This document shows, piece after piece, positions 28,910 through 37,435 of a stretch of DNA of 64,000 nt. Position 1 is the stretch's first letter. Each line of letters starts with the position of its first letter. Origin of the DNA: a virus; the IMG/VR virus record IMGVR_UViG_3300007512_001664, positions 62,001 through 126,000 of that record; one strand, 5' to 3'. The notes beneath the pieces were generated by a model. The model saw only the letters and a list, made by a program, of their open reading frames with translations. It did not search any database and was not told the origin of the DNA. Both the position numbers and the translations under genes were made by a program.

Positions 28910-29029
28910 ATGTTAGGAGAGCTGGAGGAATATCGTGATCGTCATAATCTATATGACATATGGAAAAACACGGAGAGACCTAAGCCTCGCTGGGAGCTCT
29001 TTACGAGAACCTTAATTGATAACCGATAA
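28910..29029 (+). CDS. Hypothetical small protein
   Basis: 39 residues, MLGELEEYRDRHNLYDIWKN, ending PKPRWELFTRTLIDNR. An in-frame extension to 28814 would run through the tRNA and is rejected. Shares a 'P-K-P-x-W-E-x-F' end with the 10803 product. Next gene starts in its stop. Confidence 0.45.
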   Translation: MLGELEEYRDRHNLYDIWKNTERPKPRWELFTRTLIDNR

Positions 29030-29136
29030 TGAACCTATTTTTACAATTAGAGATAGATAAGTGGAAGTGGCGAATAAAAAGGCTTTTCGAGCCGGAAAGG
29101 TGTACGTGTTCAGTATGTTTAAAAAAATATGGCTAA
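29029..29136 (+). CDS. Tiny zinc-knuckle protein
   Basis: 35 residues: MNLFLQLEIDKWKWRIKRLF then R-C-T-C-S-V-C-L-K-K, a C-x-C-x2-C cluster like that at the start of the 6784 product. TAATG coupling with the upstream gene and 8-nt overlap with the next. Confidence 0.5.
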   Translation: MNLFLQLEIDKWKWRIKRLFEPERCTCSVCLKKYG

Positions 29137-29326
29137 TAAATATTATACACAAATGGTAACATCTCGAGATATAAACGATGCGACGCAGACACGGTTCGTG
29201 CCGGGGAAAAAGCCGGATTTGCCGGATGAACGGCCGCCGGTATTTGCTGTATTTTTAATTCCTTTTATTTTATTGATAATAAAGATATGTGATCTATATT
29301 ATTGGATAACTTCCAGAAAAAAATAA
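29129..29326 (+). CDS. Small C-terminally anchored membrane protein
   Basis: 65 residues: soluble N-terminal ~35 (FVPGKKPDLPDERPP), then one hydrophobic helix (VFAVFLIPFILLIIKICDLY) and a short basic end. FVPGKKP also occurs, as FVPRKKP, in the 12880 product, which hints at a shared N-terminal motif. Confidence 0.55.
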   Translation: MANKYYTQMVTSRDINDATQTRFVPGKKPDLPDERPPVFAVFLIPFILLIIKICDLYYWITSRKK

Positions 29327-29334
29327 TATTAGAA

Positions 29335-29340
29335 TAAATA
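29335..29340 (+). promoter_or_regulatory. Late-type promoter element (TAAATA)
   Basis: 7 nt before ATG 29348. Confidence 0.55.
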
Positions 29341-29347
29341 ATAGTGT

Positions 29348-29860
29348 ATGGCATTCGAAGATAAAATTCTAAAAGAATCTAAGAGCAAACAAGCTAAGTT
29401 ATTGAGAGCTGCGAAGTTAGCTGCTAAGTCTCCTGATACAGGAGTTAAGATAGTAAAGAAGAGTGCTTATTACGTTATAAGAGACTGTGCTAAGATTACA
29501 GAACATTATCTCCCGCATTTTATATATTCACAAATAAAGAATCCTATTCAGATGTTAGAAGGGGTATTTACAAAGGCAGAATGCACAGATTTTCTTGGTA
29601 GAGCTAAAAAAGATTTAGTTACTAATCAATTACTAAATTTAATTATTTTAGATATAAAGAAACAAAATATACTAGAGTCAGCGACAACTGTTACACCTCC
29701 TAGTTTCGATGCTAGTGTATTTGATGAAGAAGATGAAGACGACATATATGGTGATTATGAGGCTGGTGGAGTAACTGCCGAAGCTGAACCAGAAGTAGTA
29801 GTTGAAGTTGAAAAAGACACATTACAATTGTTGTTAGATGCCTTCAAAGTTAAAAACTAA
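29348..29860 (+). CDS. Hypothetical protein with acidic tail
   Basis: 170 residues. Residues 1-115 are basic/helical (KSKQAKLLRAAKLAAKS); ~118-150 is very acidic (DEEDEDDIYGDYEAGG), ending in a helix (LLLDAFKVKN). Charge-segregated, possibly a DNA-associated or scaffolding-like protein. Unrecognised. Confidence 0.5.
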   Translation: MAFEDKILKESKSKQAKLLRAAKLAAKSPDTGVKIVKKSAYYVIRDCAKITEHYLPHFIYSQIKNPIQMLEGVFTKAECTDFLGRAKKDLVTNQLLNLIILDIKKQNILESATTVTPPSFDASVFDEEDEDDIYGDYEAGGVTAEAEPEVVVEVEKDTLQLLLDAFKVKN

Positions 29861-30023
29861 AAGCGAATATAAGTGCCGGTATAATGAACTAGCTTGTCAA
29901 TTATTAGCTGGTAGTACTAATATGTATCAGTGTAAAACTGATCAAGAGCTTTCTGATTTAAATCAGAAATACATACAATTAGCTGAACAATTCATAAAAC
30001 GCATATCTTTACCCAAAAATTAG
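29838..30023 (+). CDS. Hypothetical small helical protein
   Basis: 61 residues, MPSKLKTKSEYKCRYNELAC..., overlapping the end of the upstream gene by 23 nt. Basic, helical, unrecognised. Confidence 0.45.
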   Translation: MPSKLKTKSEYKCRYNELACQLLAGSTNMYQCKTDQELSDLNQKYIQLAEQFIKRISLPKN

Positions 30024-30049
30024 TAAAGAAAAAAAGTTGTATAAAAAGC

Positions 30050-30078
30050 TTGACGAAATCCCCGTTTTAGGATATCAT
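30050..30078 (+). promoter_or_regulatory. Sigma70-like promoter, TTGACG-N17-TATCAT
   Basis: Good -35; the -10 lies 46 nt before ATG 30125, leaving an untranslated leader of roughly 40 nt, longer than most in this genome. Confidence 0.65.
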
Positions 30079-30124
30079 ATAGGGGTTCTTTGGTGATGTA
30101 GCCGGAGATTCAATAAAAATCAAT

Positions 30125-30577
30125 ATGTTTAAAAGCGTAGATATAATTAGGCGAGCTCTCCAAGAGCCGATAGACTTAATAAATGCGATAAACAATGATA
30201 ATAAACTACAAGGTTTATTAATTGAAAGTCAATTCTTTAAATTATTTGATGGAGAATTTACTAATTCTAATGGTTATGACGGTATTATAAACGGTAAAAA
30301 ATATGAAATAAAATTTACTAATTATGTAATGCCTAGTGGTTATTTAAGAATAAATTCATGTAATTATAATAAAAAAGGATTATTTGACTACATGACTGTT
30401 ATTGATGGTTTAAATGACATGGTATTTAGAGTGCCTCACGACGAGTGGTATGACCGTGGAGATTTTTCCGGATCAGAATTTCATTGGAGTAGTACGTACA
30501 ATAAATCTGATAAACAAAAAATAAGTAACACTAAATTACTTTTAGAATATCAAGTGTATCCGAAACAGGAAGCTTGA
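30125..30577 (+). CDS. Putative PD-(D/E)xK-fold nuclease-like protein
   Basis: 150 residues. L-L-I-E-S-Q-F-F near residue 39, then N-G-Y-D-G-I-I-N-G-K-K-Y-E-I-K-F (~57-73) gives the D-x(n)-E-x-K catalytic pattern with flanking strands of the restriction-endonuclease-like fold, and the conserved upstream Glu is plausible. No known family name can be given and specificity is unknown. The TGA stop is embedded in the -35 of the next promoter. Confidence 0.45.
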   Translation: MFKSVDIIRRALQEPIDLINAINNDNKLQGLLIESQFFKLFDGEFTNSNGYDGIINGKKYEIKFTNYVMPSGYLRINSCNYNKKGLFDYMTVIDGLNDMVFRVPHDEWYDRGDFSGSEFHWSSTYNKSDKQKISNTKLLLEYQVYPKQEA

Positions 30578-30602
30578 CTGATTTATCATAAATACCTATA
30601 AT
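30574..30602 (+). promoter_or_regulatory. Sigma70-like promoter, TTGACT-N17-TATAAT
   Basis: Near-consensus; 10 nt before ATG 30613. Drives the three tiny basic genes. Confidence 0.7.
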
Positions 30603-30612
30603 AATGTCTGTT

Positions 30613-30741
30613 ATGGCAATACGAATGCGAATTAAACAGAAGAATAAAGGATATCGGATAAGGGTATGGGATGATGAAAAAACCAAGAGTCATAATAAGG
30701 TTCAATACAGGAACCAGAATACATCCTCCAAAAAGAGGTAA
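30613..30741 (+). CDS. Tiny basic protein 1
   Basis: 42 residues, MAIRMRIKQKNKGYRIRVWD, with a Lys/Arg/Asn-rich remainder. ATG 30604 is an alternative start. Nucleic-acid binding is the obvious guess from charge. Overlaps the following ORF in another frame. Confidence 0.5.
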   Translation: MAIRMRIKQKNKGYRIRVWDDEKTKSHNKVQYRNQNTSSKKR

Positions 30742-30787
30742 AGGGTCATATAATCGTAAAAAAAAATATAATGGCAGCAAAGATTAA
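30674..30787 (+). CDS. Tiny basic protein 2 (overlapping frame)
   Basis: 37 residues, MKKPRVIIRFNTGTRIHPPK then RGKGSYNRKKK. Lies mostly inside frame 1 of the preceding gene; the highly basic, Pro/Gly-containing sequence looks deliberate, but so short an overlapping ORF remains uncertain. Confidence 0.4.
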   Translation: MKKPRVIIRFNTGTRIHPPKRGKGSYNRKKKYNGSKD

Positions 30788-30881
30788 AAAACAACGAGTT
30801 TGGGAACGGATCCGGAAAGGTGTCAAGACACGTAAAACTGTGACTGTGACTAAACAACGAGTACCTCGACGAAAGAAGTGA
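30771..30881 (+). CDS. Tiny basic protein 3
   Basis: 36 residues, MAAKIKKQRVWERIRKG, then TRKT and QRVPRRKK: about 45% Lys+Arg. Overlaps the previous ORF by 17 nt. Confidence 0.5.
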   Translation: MAAKIKKQRVWERIRKGVKTRKTVTVTKQRVPRRKK

Positions 30882-30898
30882 TTTCCAGAACAAAGTAG

Positions 30899-30927
30899 TT
30901 GATTAAATATTCAAGACAGTCTATAAT
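30899..30927 (+). promoter_or_regulatory. Sigma70-like promoter, TTGATT-N17-TATAAT
   Basis: Nine nt before ATG 30937. Confidence 0.75.
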
Positions 30928-30936
30928 AATGGAGTT

Positions 30937-31962
30937 ATGAGAGTTAACGATAGAAACGTAGCATTACAAGACATTAACGAACATTCGGCAATTGCGGTTG
31001 AGGGTGTTCATCAGATCTCAAGTAAAGATGAGCTTTATAGTAAAGCTGGTCTAGATTTCGAGGTAGAACAGGTCAATCTAGGTAAGGCCACTGGAAATGA
31101 GAATTTCGATAGGTTTTACGGATTGCGCAATAATAGGACCGGGCACGTATATGCTGTTACTGGTAAGAAGTACACTCCAATTCAGAATCATGAATTGATT
31201 GATGCATTTGACGAGGTTCGTAAAATGTACGGAGCAGATTATAAGGCTGCTGGTGTTATGCGCGGAGGTAGTCGAGTCTGGGTACAAGCTCAATTGCCGA
31301 AGGATTATACTTTCGAGATTCCTAATCGGAAGGGTGATAAGATTAATTCTATGCTTACCATGTTACTTGGTCATGACGGGATTATTTCAAATTGTATTTT
31401 CCCGACGTCGATGCGTGGTGCATGTAACAATCAGTTTGTAGCCATGACTAAGGAGTCTACACGTGATTATCGAATTCAGCATTATTCAAATTGGGGTGAT
31501 AGGTTGGATTTGGTTAAGTCAGTATTCGCTAAGAATATTAATAGTCTTAAAAACATGTACACTGATTTTGCTGCGCTTGATAGTAAAGCAATTTCTAAGA
31601 CCGAGCTTTATAACTTCTTGGGTGAGTTGTATCCGATGAAGGATGATGAAGATGAGAGGACTCTTAACAGGCATAACGACATTGCAGCGTTGTTCTCACG
31701 TGGTGCTGGTAATCTTGGTAAGTCACGCTGGGATGCATTTAATGCAGTGACCGAATATGTCGATCACCATCAGCATGCAACTCGAATGGCTAATGCCATT
31801 GAGAATAAGAATCACGAATATATTCAGAACCGAATTGGTAGTCTTAGCACTCCAGGAGGTCAGATGGATCGATTCAAGCGCCGGGCGTTGAACTTGCTGA
31901 CGACTACGGATAGGTTCCCAAAACCAGTCGTGAAGCAGGCGGAGCTTACAATAACAGCTTAA
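30937..31962 (+). CDS. DUF932 (phage/plasmid-like TIGR03299) protein
   Basis: 341 residues with family landmarks in order: VYAVTGKKYTPIQNHELIDA, GSRVWVQAQLP, LTMLLGHDGIISNCIFPTS and RGACNNQFVA. DUF932 proteins are widespread on phages and plasmids and are usually expressed early; their biochemical role is not established, though an association with DNA metabolism is suspected. Coding sequence is less AT-rich than neighbouring late genes. Strong promoter, and a probable structured RNA directly downstream. Confidence 0.85.
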   Translation: MRVNDRNVALQDINEHSAIAVEGVHQISSKDELYSKAGLDFEVEQVNLGKATGNENFDRFYGLRNNRTGHVYAVTGKKYTPIQNHELIDAFDEVRKMYGADYKAAGVMRGGSRVWVQAQLPKDYTFEIPNRKGDKINSMLTMLLGHDGIISNCIFPTSMRGACNNQFVAMTKESTRDYRIQHYSNWGDRLDLVKSVFAKNINSLKNMYTDFAALDSKAISKTELYNFLGELYPMKDDEDERTLNRHNDIAALFSRGAGNLGKSRWDAFNAVTEYVDHHQHATRMANAIENKNHEYIQNRIGSLSTPGGQMDRFKRRALNLLTTTDRFPKPVVKQAELTITA

Positions 31963-31965
31963 GAT

Positions 31966-32095
31966 TATAATGGGGTTAGGGATCCTCGGGAAACCGGGGA
32001 TTTCCTATCACCAAATCCTATAAAGGTTAGTAAAATTAAAAGGAGAGGCCCATTCGGAAACGCAGGAATTTAACGATTTGTAATATTGGAGATCT
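31966..32095 (+). ncRNA. Candidate small RNA downstream of DUF932 gene
   Basis: No ORF between 31963 and 32109. A TATAAT (31966-31971) is followed by a compact stem-loop: GGT-TAGG (31974-31980) pairs with CCTA..ACC (32004-32012, two-nt bulge), and inside it TCCTCGG-GAAA-CCGGGGA (31983-32000) forms a 7-bp stem (one T-G) capped by a GNRA tetraloop. The rest is unstructured by eye. It could instead be an attenuator for the downstream gene. Confidence 0.45.
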
Positions 32096-32098
32096 GAC

Positions 32099-32104
32099 TA
32101 AATA
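32099..32104 (+). promoter_or_regulatory. Late-type promoter element (TAAATA)
   Basis: 5 nt before ATG 32110. Confidence 0.6.
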
Positions 32105-32109
32105 ATTAT

Positions 32110-32601
32110 ATGATCACGATTGATTTAACAGCTAAACCCCGAGTCAAGAGATGGCTGAAGGACAATAAAATCAATTTTAAAACATTACAAGCAACGGCTC
32201 AGATTTTTTTTAATCAAATTCAGCGTCGTAGTAAAGTAGACAGGCATTATAATTTAGAAGTTAAAACATGTCCGCATCATAGTAGTGGATATTATTTTGG
32301 ATTTAATGAGGTTCACGTTACTCAGCATTTGGATCAAAACGGTTGGAGTCAGGAGAAGAAATTTGATACATTTGCTGGCCATTTTCTTCATGAGTTTAGA
32401 CATTGGATACAGGATAATATGCTTAATGTAGCTGAACATCGATTAAATTATACTGATGAAGATAGTGAGAAAGAGAATGACAAGTATTATTACAATAAGT
32501 GGGAAGTTGATGCTCGAAAATTTGAGAGGATGTATAAAAAAGAATTTATAGATCTATATCACCTTCTTGATGGTTTAAACGAAAAGAAGCTTTTTTATTA
32601 A
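32110..32601 (+). CDS. Putative zinc metallopeptidase (HExxH)
   Basis: 163 residues. H-F-L-H-E-F-R-H-W (~94-102) contains HEFRH, a HExxH zinc/catalytic motif, and N-K-W-E-V-D-A-R-K-F-E (~135-145) supplies a plausible third ligand Glu, as in many small gluzincin-like phage proteins. No signal peptide, so it would act in the cytosol or virion. Substrate unknown. Its TAA overlaps the ATG of the next gene (TAATG), so the two are co-translated. Confidence 0.6.
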   Translation: MITIDLTAKPRVKRWLKDNKINFKTLQATAQIFFNQIQRRSKVDRHYNLEVKTCPHHSSGYYFGFNEVHVTQHLDQNGWSQEKKFDTFAGHFLHEFRHWIQDNMLNVAEHRLNYTDEDSEKENDKYYYNKWEVDARKFERMYKKEFIDLYHLLDGLNEKKLFY

Positions 32602-33596
32602 TGTATAAATTAGGAATTTTATTATTCGGTCAACCACGATATTATAGTATTGTTAAAAAATATTATGATGAAGCATTTTCAAACTGTGAAATAGATTACT
32701 TTATACATACTTGGAATGTTAACAGTGTCGTCGGTCGTAATCAAATACCTAGTAAGAGGGAAGATAATTACGACAACTTGATGGGCGTTCTTGGAGATAA
32801 GCTCTCCCAACATGTTGAGCCATTGACCTTTAAATATAATATAAATACGTTAAAGCACAGATTACAAAACATATACAACCCGTCATATATAGAAGTTAGT
32901 GATCATCAGAGACATTGCAAATGGATAAGTAAGTTAAACGATTTTCAACCACGTAAAGTAATTTCTTATCTGGGTCAATATGTAACGTTCTCAAGTAGTC
33001 CAAAAATAAAAAAATTAGAAAAGTATATTTTTAACAATGAACATGTACATCAATGGAGGTCGTTTGAGAGGGTTACTAAACTTTTAAAGCAGTCGGAAAA
33101 GGAATATGATTTGATGTTATGTGGTCGGTTTGATTTAATATTCGAACCAAAACCTGATATGGTTGAAAGACTGGTAGATTTAATCGAGAAGAATAAATCT
33201 GAGGATGATGAATTAATAGTATGTTCTATATCTGAAGAATCCAAAGATACATCTCTTAGCTCAATGTATGATTGGCTTTGGTTTGGGACCAAAAAAGGTA
33301 TGATTAGATTTGGTTATAATTTTACACGCAACCAAATAAACGATCCAAAACTGCCTGATAAAAATTATAGAGCAAGATGGGCTGATCAACTTAAATGGAA
33401 TAGAGTACCTGTTTATACAATGCCAGGGTCTCAATGGAATGAAACATGGGGACATGCAACGTTAATAAAGCCTTATTGTCCGGATTTTGATATTGATGCA
33501 ATAAAAAATTATAGCAAATATCATTCTCAAAATACACGTGGAGTGCTTAATAAGGTTGCACATCTAGAACAATATAACCCAGAAATTAAATATTAA
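32601..33596 (+). CDS. Glycosyltransferase-like protein (GT-A-like fold)
   Basis: 331 residues. It opens with the strand GILLFGQPRYY, followed by DYFIHTWN and later LMLCGRFDLIF, the 'G-Q-x-R ... D-x-F-x-H-x-W ... R-x-D' signature of a poorly studied glycosyltransferase-like family found in surface-polysaccharide loci and phages. R-F-D likely takes the place of the DxD donor-binding motif. Substrate unknown. Together with the 16166 enzyme the phage carries two sugar-transfer candidates. Confidence 0.6.
   Translation: MYKLGILLFGQPRYYSIVKKYYDEAFSNCEIDYFIHTWNVNSVVGRNQIPSKREDNYDNLMGVLGDKLSQHVEPLTFKYNINTLKHRLQNIYNPSYIEVSDHQRHCKWISKLNDFQPRKVISYLGQYVTFSSSPKIKKLEKYIFNNEHVHQWRSFERVTKLLKQSEKEYDLMLCGRFDLIFEPKPDMVERLVDLIEKNKSEDDELIVCSISEESKDTSLSSMYDWLWFGTKKGMIRFGYNFTRNQINDPKLPDKNYRARWADQLKWNRVPVYTMPGSQWNETWGHATLIKPYCPDFDIDAIKNYSKYHSQNTRGVLNKVAHLEQYNPEIKY
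33587..33592 (+). promoter_or_regulatory. Late-type promoter element (TAAATA)
   Basis: 8 nt before ATG 33601; overlaps the stop of the upstream gene. Confidence 0.55.
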
Positions 33597-33600
33597 TACA

Positions 33601-33816
33601 ATGAGAAATATATCAGAATTCGAGCGTACAAAACCTACTCAAGCATATGCTGCTATTGATAGCGCAATTGCTAAGTACCGTCAAATAGTTAACGAGCATA
33701 CTTATCAAGGTAAGCAATTAATTATGGAGAGTGGCGACGCGCAACGCGCTTCATTAGCTCAGCAAGTAGTTAGTGATCTTGAGAATATAAAGAGAGTATT
33801 TCTAACCGGAAATTAA
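33601..33816 (+). CDS. Hypothetical small helical protein
   Basis: 71 residues, MRNISEFERTKPTQAYAAID. Starts with an F-E-R segment that weakly resembles the aromatic leader; all-helical; unrecognised. Its stop overlaps the convergent fibre gene's stop by 4 nt. Confidence 0.5.
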   Translation: MRNISEFERTKPTQAYAAIDSAIAKYRQIVNEHTYQGKQLIMESGDAQRASLAQQVVSDLENIKRVFLTGN

Positions 33817-36800
33817 GTAAAATCTATTCTTTTTATTTCGTCATAGTATGGAGTAACTTTCTGTAGTTCTAACTCCATACGATCCTCGATTTTATCTAGT
33901 AGTAATTGATCTGATATATCTGTGTGTGTTATTTCTACTTTATATTTGTTAGCAAGTTTTTCTGGATAATTAAATTTAAATAATTTATCAATAGTGTCAA
34001 TATATGTTCTCTGTCCTAACGGATAAGACCAAATTACGTCTTTGTCATCAATATGATAATTATAATGTGCTAGCATATCAAAATAATTCATAATCTTATT
34101 ATAGATTTTAAATCCCTTTATCTTTGCGTTATGCACAAAATATTTTTTCTCTTGTAGTAGTTTATTAGCCAGTGTTATATAATATGGAGTTGATACTGCA
34201 CCTACATATAATCCTGCTTCAAGTATATTTGTTAAGGCATATTTAGCAGGTGAAAAGTCTACTTTATTAGCTAATCTACCATTTACATATAAACACATAA
34301 ACCCTTTATTTAAAGATACGTTAATAAAGAAATGATTATATCCTGGGTTTAACGTAGAAAAGTCAAAATCAATTATTGACGTTTTTCTAGGGTACTTACC
34401 TGTACTTGAGAACTTCGGTCTTTTCTTTAATACAACTTTTAGTCTGTTTTTATTTGCTCCTGTCTTTTTTAAATAACCATATGATGTGACTGTCTTAGTT
34501 AGACTAAGAGAACCAATATCAATACCATGAAGTTTCTTACTGTAAACTATTTTTAATGTATCTGGATCGAGTTTTGATAGTCTAGTGCCTCCAATAAATT
34601 CTTGTATCAGTAATATATATTTTTTATATTCCCCTTCTTCGAAGTCATAAATTAAGTCTATATATGATGCACCTTCCGTCCATCTTAAACTACAAAATTC
34701 TCTAGTGCGGAGTAACTTGCGATCATTATCTAATATGGAAATAACATTCTCATCATGTAGTACAATTATGTTATTTATTTCGTCATTTATAACACTATGA
34801 ATTTTAGATCGTTTATCTAGACCAGATAATATTCTATCATTTTTATCGTCTTGTTGTATTTTTCTATAATCTGTTATATTTCTTTTCTTTAATTTTTTAA
34901 TGTGAGTTTGTTCGTTAGCTTGATCGGTCGGATCATCTTGTCTTATAACCCAAGGTATATTATTATTGTCAATTGTTACTTCATTTCCATTTCCAAACTT
35001 ATCAACATCAAATTTATATAGTACACCATCCTTTCTTATTAACTTACCCTTTCTACCTTTCGGTATTGGGAACTCTGTTCGTCCACCTTGACTAGCAGCA
35101 GGGCAAGCTGAACTCGCTGTTGTCCATGTAGAAGGTCTCCATTTACCTTGAACATCACCACCGAATTTATTTGTATTAGTATTGTAGGTAAAGTATTTAA
35201 ATTCGTCTACAGGTGCAAACAATACATCAATTTTATCTTCGTCAACATCAAAGTCGTCTATTTGAATATCTGAATCTTTTAAGTTTTCTATCTTACCAAT
35301 TAGATGGTTATTATTGTTAAAAATATATATTATATATTGTTTTCTTTTTCGACATTCTACATCTCTCTCTAATACGGAGTCATATGCTCTACTCGACACC
35401 TCCGTATGTCCTAGTACATAAAATTCAGAGAAAATGTCTTTACGAGCAATACCATCGATAGTAACTTCTTGGGAGCCTTCTTTTAAAATAATATAATCAT
35501 ATACTTCGAAATCATTATTTAAAAATAATAACTTACTATAGTATCTTTTACTTAAACTATTTTTATTTGTTGTATTGACAACAGGTAATATAATATTTGG
35601 TGTTACAAGATCAGTATTAAATATTCCTATTCCATCCTCCTGCAGGTTACCTAATAAGTGATAACAAAAAGGCTTATTATTGTCTTTAGTATGTAGCCAA
35701 AAATTCATACTAAAGTCACCTATTATGTCTGATTTATCTCTAGCAAAATTATTACCATCTAGAATTATCTCACGGTCTGTCTTAACAAATTTTTCAGTTA
35801 TTGGTACGCCTTTATAATTTAAATATTCGGCTTTTTTTGTTTTGGTATATTTACTATCAAATGCATCAAATAATTTTTCATAATCTTGATCACCAACATG
35901 ATAGTATCCATAATCGTTATTAGGCTCAAATGTTAAGTTAGACGACACATCAAATGTTTCTGTTGTTTCAGCTCCTGCAGCTGTTATTACTTTATAATGA
36001 GAGGTGCCTGATAATGCGGCAGAAAAATTAGAAGCTAGCGGGTTGTAATATCTATCTACCCATCTTGTATCTCCGTCGCTATTACCTGACAGCCAACTAC
36101 ATAGGTACGCTGGATTAGGAGAGTCGCTAAACGAATTATTTTTAATTACTTCTCTTCTTTTGAAAACTTTATCTGACATTAATGGATTAGTACCAGGTAT
36201 GGCACCTAAGTTTTCAATTTTAGAATCATTAATATTAAGTGATGTATACGGTGATATAGAGTTAGGTGTTGTAAAATATGTTAGCTTATTAGGTTTAAAG
36301 GTTAGGTCATATGTACCAATATTATACGACAATCCTATATTAGGGTATCCGTGCTGTTGATGAACACCTGCATGTATTTTTTCATAAACTCTATTATTAG
36401 TATCAGCTTCATAGTTGTAATGATTATTTTCAGAATAATACTCATGTAGAGTTGCTTGGTTTTTTAAAGGGAAGAAATCTACATGAGCAATAAAGTTATT
36501 TTGGCTATTGTCTTGATAAAAATTATAATTATTATTGAATACAAAATAATTGTTACTTACCGCTTCTACATTAGTTAATGATACCTTATCAGCGTTATAA
36601 TCTGATTTATATTTAACAAAGTTACTAGGTAGTGTTTTAAAGTCTTTAGTTAAAACATTTCTATTTATAGTGAAGAATCCAGCACTTAAATCTGCTACAG
36701 TATTTTGCCAAGCACCAGGAGCGGATAGATATAATAAATCAGATTTATTTATTAAAATATTTGCACGACCGGGTGCTGTAGTTCCGATACCAACATTAAC

Positions 36801-37433
36801 ATCAAAGTCTGTTGTTGGTTTATGATGTAAAGTTATTTTATCATTGTCAATAGTAAAACTAAGCCAGGCTCTATTATCAGTAAGTGGGGTAATAGTTATC
36901 CATTTTGCTGCTTCATCTTGATGGTATGGTGCACTTAAATGGTATGTGTTACTATTATATGTTTGAGTTATAAAAAGCGCCTCTCTTTTATTTAGTGGTT
37001 TATTAGAACGACCGTCATGATGAGTTGGAGTTGGAATGCTACTAATATGAAACGTATAGAAAAATTGGCTACTTAGAGTACTAAATTCTGATGCATCAAC
37101 AAAAACACTACTAACTGGGTCGCCGTCAGACGTGTAGCAATTCTTCAGATACTTATCTCCTTGTTTTATTGTTGTAGTAAATGAACTAACAGCATTAGTT
37201 GTAAATGGTATTTTAAGTTCTGCTATAGTAGATAATTCTGCTAACTCCGTTAATGAATATTGTGTATTGAAGTTTGTCTTTTTATCTTTTAAATTTTGAT
37301 TAAAATAATATTGATTTGTAATTAATCCGAAGTTAAAATTTTCTCTATATTTACGGAGTACTATAGTTGCATCGTGTATGTGACGATACTCAATTATCGG
37401 TAGAGAGCTACTATCAATAATTTGTACATTCAT
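33813..37433 (-). CDS. Large tail-fibre/adhesin-like protein with LamG-like fold
   Basis: 1206 residues, the last gene of the tail cluster. SMNFWLHTKDNNK (~578) and HFFINVSLNKGFMCLYVNGR (~1030) are the first and last halves of a LamG/ConA-like jelly roll, separated by a long insertion that includes a Gly/Arg segment (FPIPKGRKGKLIRKDG). The N-terminal ~550 residues are Asn/Tyr/Thr-rich and beta-structured. Such proteins bind carbohydrate or protein receptors at the tail tip. Start 2 nt after the stop of the 38488 gene, so they are co-transcribed. Exact T4 equivalent unclear. Confidence 0.7.
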   Translation of the reverse strand: MNVQIIDSSSLPIIEYRHIHDATIVLRKYRENFNFGLITNQYYFNQNLKDKKTNFNTQYSLTELAELSTIAELKIPFTTNAVSSFTTTIKQGDKYLKNCYTSDGDPVSSVFVDASEFSTLSSQFFYTFHISSIPTPTHHDGRSNKPLNKREALFITQTYNSNTYHLSAPYHQDEAAKWITITPLTDNRAWLSFTIDNDKITLHHKPTTDFDVNVGIGTTAPGRANILINKSDLLYLSAPGAWQNTVADLSAGFFTINRNVLTKDFKTLPSNFVKYKSDYNADKVSLTNVEAVSNNYFVFNNNYNFYQDNSQNNFIAHVDFFPLKNQATLHEYYSENNHYNYEADTNNRVYEKIHAGVHQQHGYPNIGLSYNIGTYDLTFKPNKLTYFTTPNSISPYTSLNINDSKIENLGAIPGTNPLMSDKVFKRREVIKNNSFSDSPNPAYLCSWLSGNSDGDTRWVDRYYNPLASNFSAALSGTSHYKVITAAGAETTETFDVSSNLTFEPNNDYGYYHVGDQDYEKLFDAFDSKYTKTKKAEYLNYKGVPITEKFVKTDREIILDGNNFARDKSDIIGDFSMNFWLHTKDNNKPFCYHLLGNLQEDGIGIFNTDLVTPNIILPVVNTTNKNSLSKRYYSKLLFLNNDFEVYDYIILKEGSQEVTIDGIARKDIFSEFYVLGHTEVSSRAYDSVLERDVECRKRKQYIIYIFNNNNHLIGKIENLKDSDIQIDDFDVDEDKIDVLFAPVDEFKYFTYNTNTNKFGGDVQGKWRPSTWTTASSACPAASQGGRTEFPIPKGRKGKLIRKDGVLYKFDVDKFGNGNEVTIDNNNIPWVIRQDDPTDQANEQTHIKKLKKRNITDYRKIQQDDKNDRILSGLDKRSKIHSVINDEINNIIVLHDENVISILDNDRKLLRTREFCSLRWTEGASYIDLIYDFEEGEYKKYILLIQEFIGGTRLSKLDPDTLKIVYSKKLHGIDIGSLSLTKTVTSYGYLKKTGANKNRLKVVLKKRPKFSSTGKYPRKTSIIDFDFSTLNPGYNHFFINVSLNKGFMCLYVNGRLANKVDFSPAKYALTNILEAGLYVGAVSTPYYITLANKLLQEKKYFVHNAKIKGFKIYNKIMNYFDMLAHYNYHIDDKDVIWSYPLGQRTYIDTIDKLFKFNYPEKLANKYKVEITHTDISDQLLLDKIEDRMELELQKVTPYYDEIKRIDFT

Positions 37434-37435
37434 TA

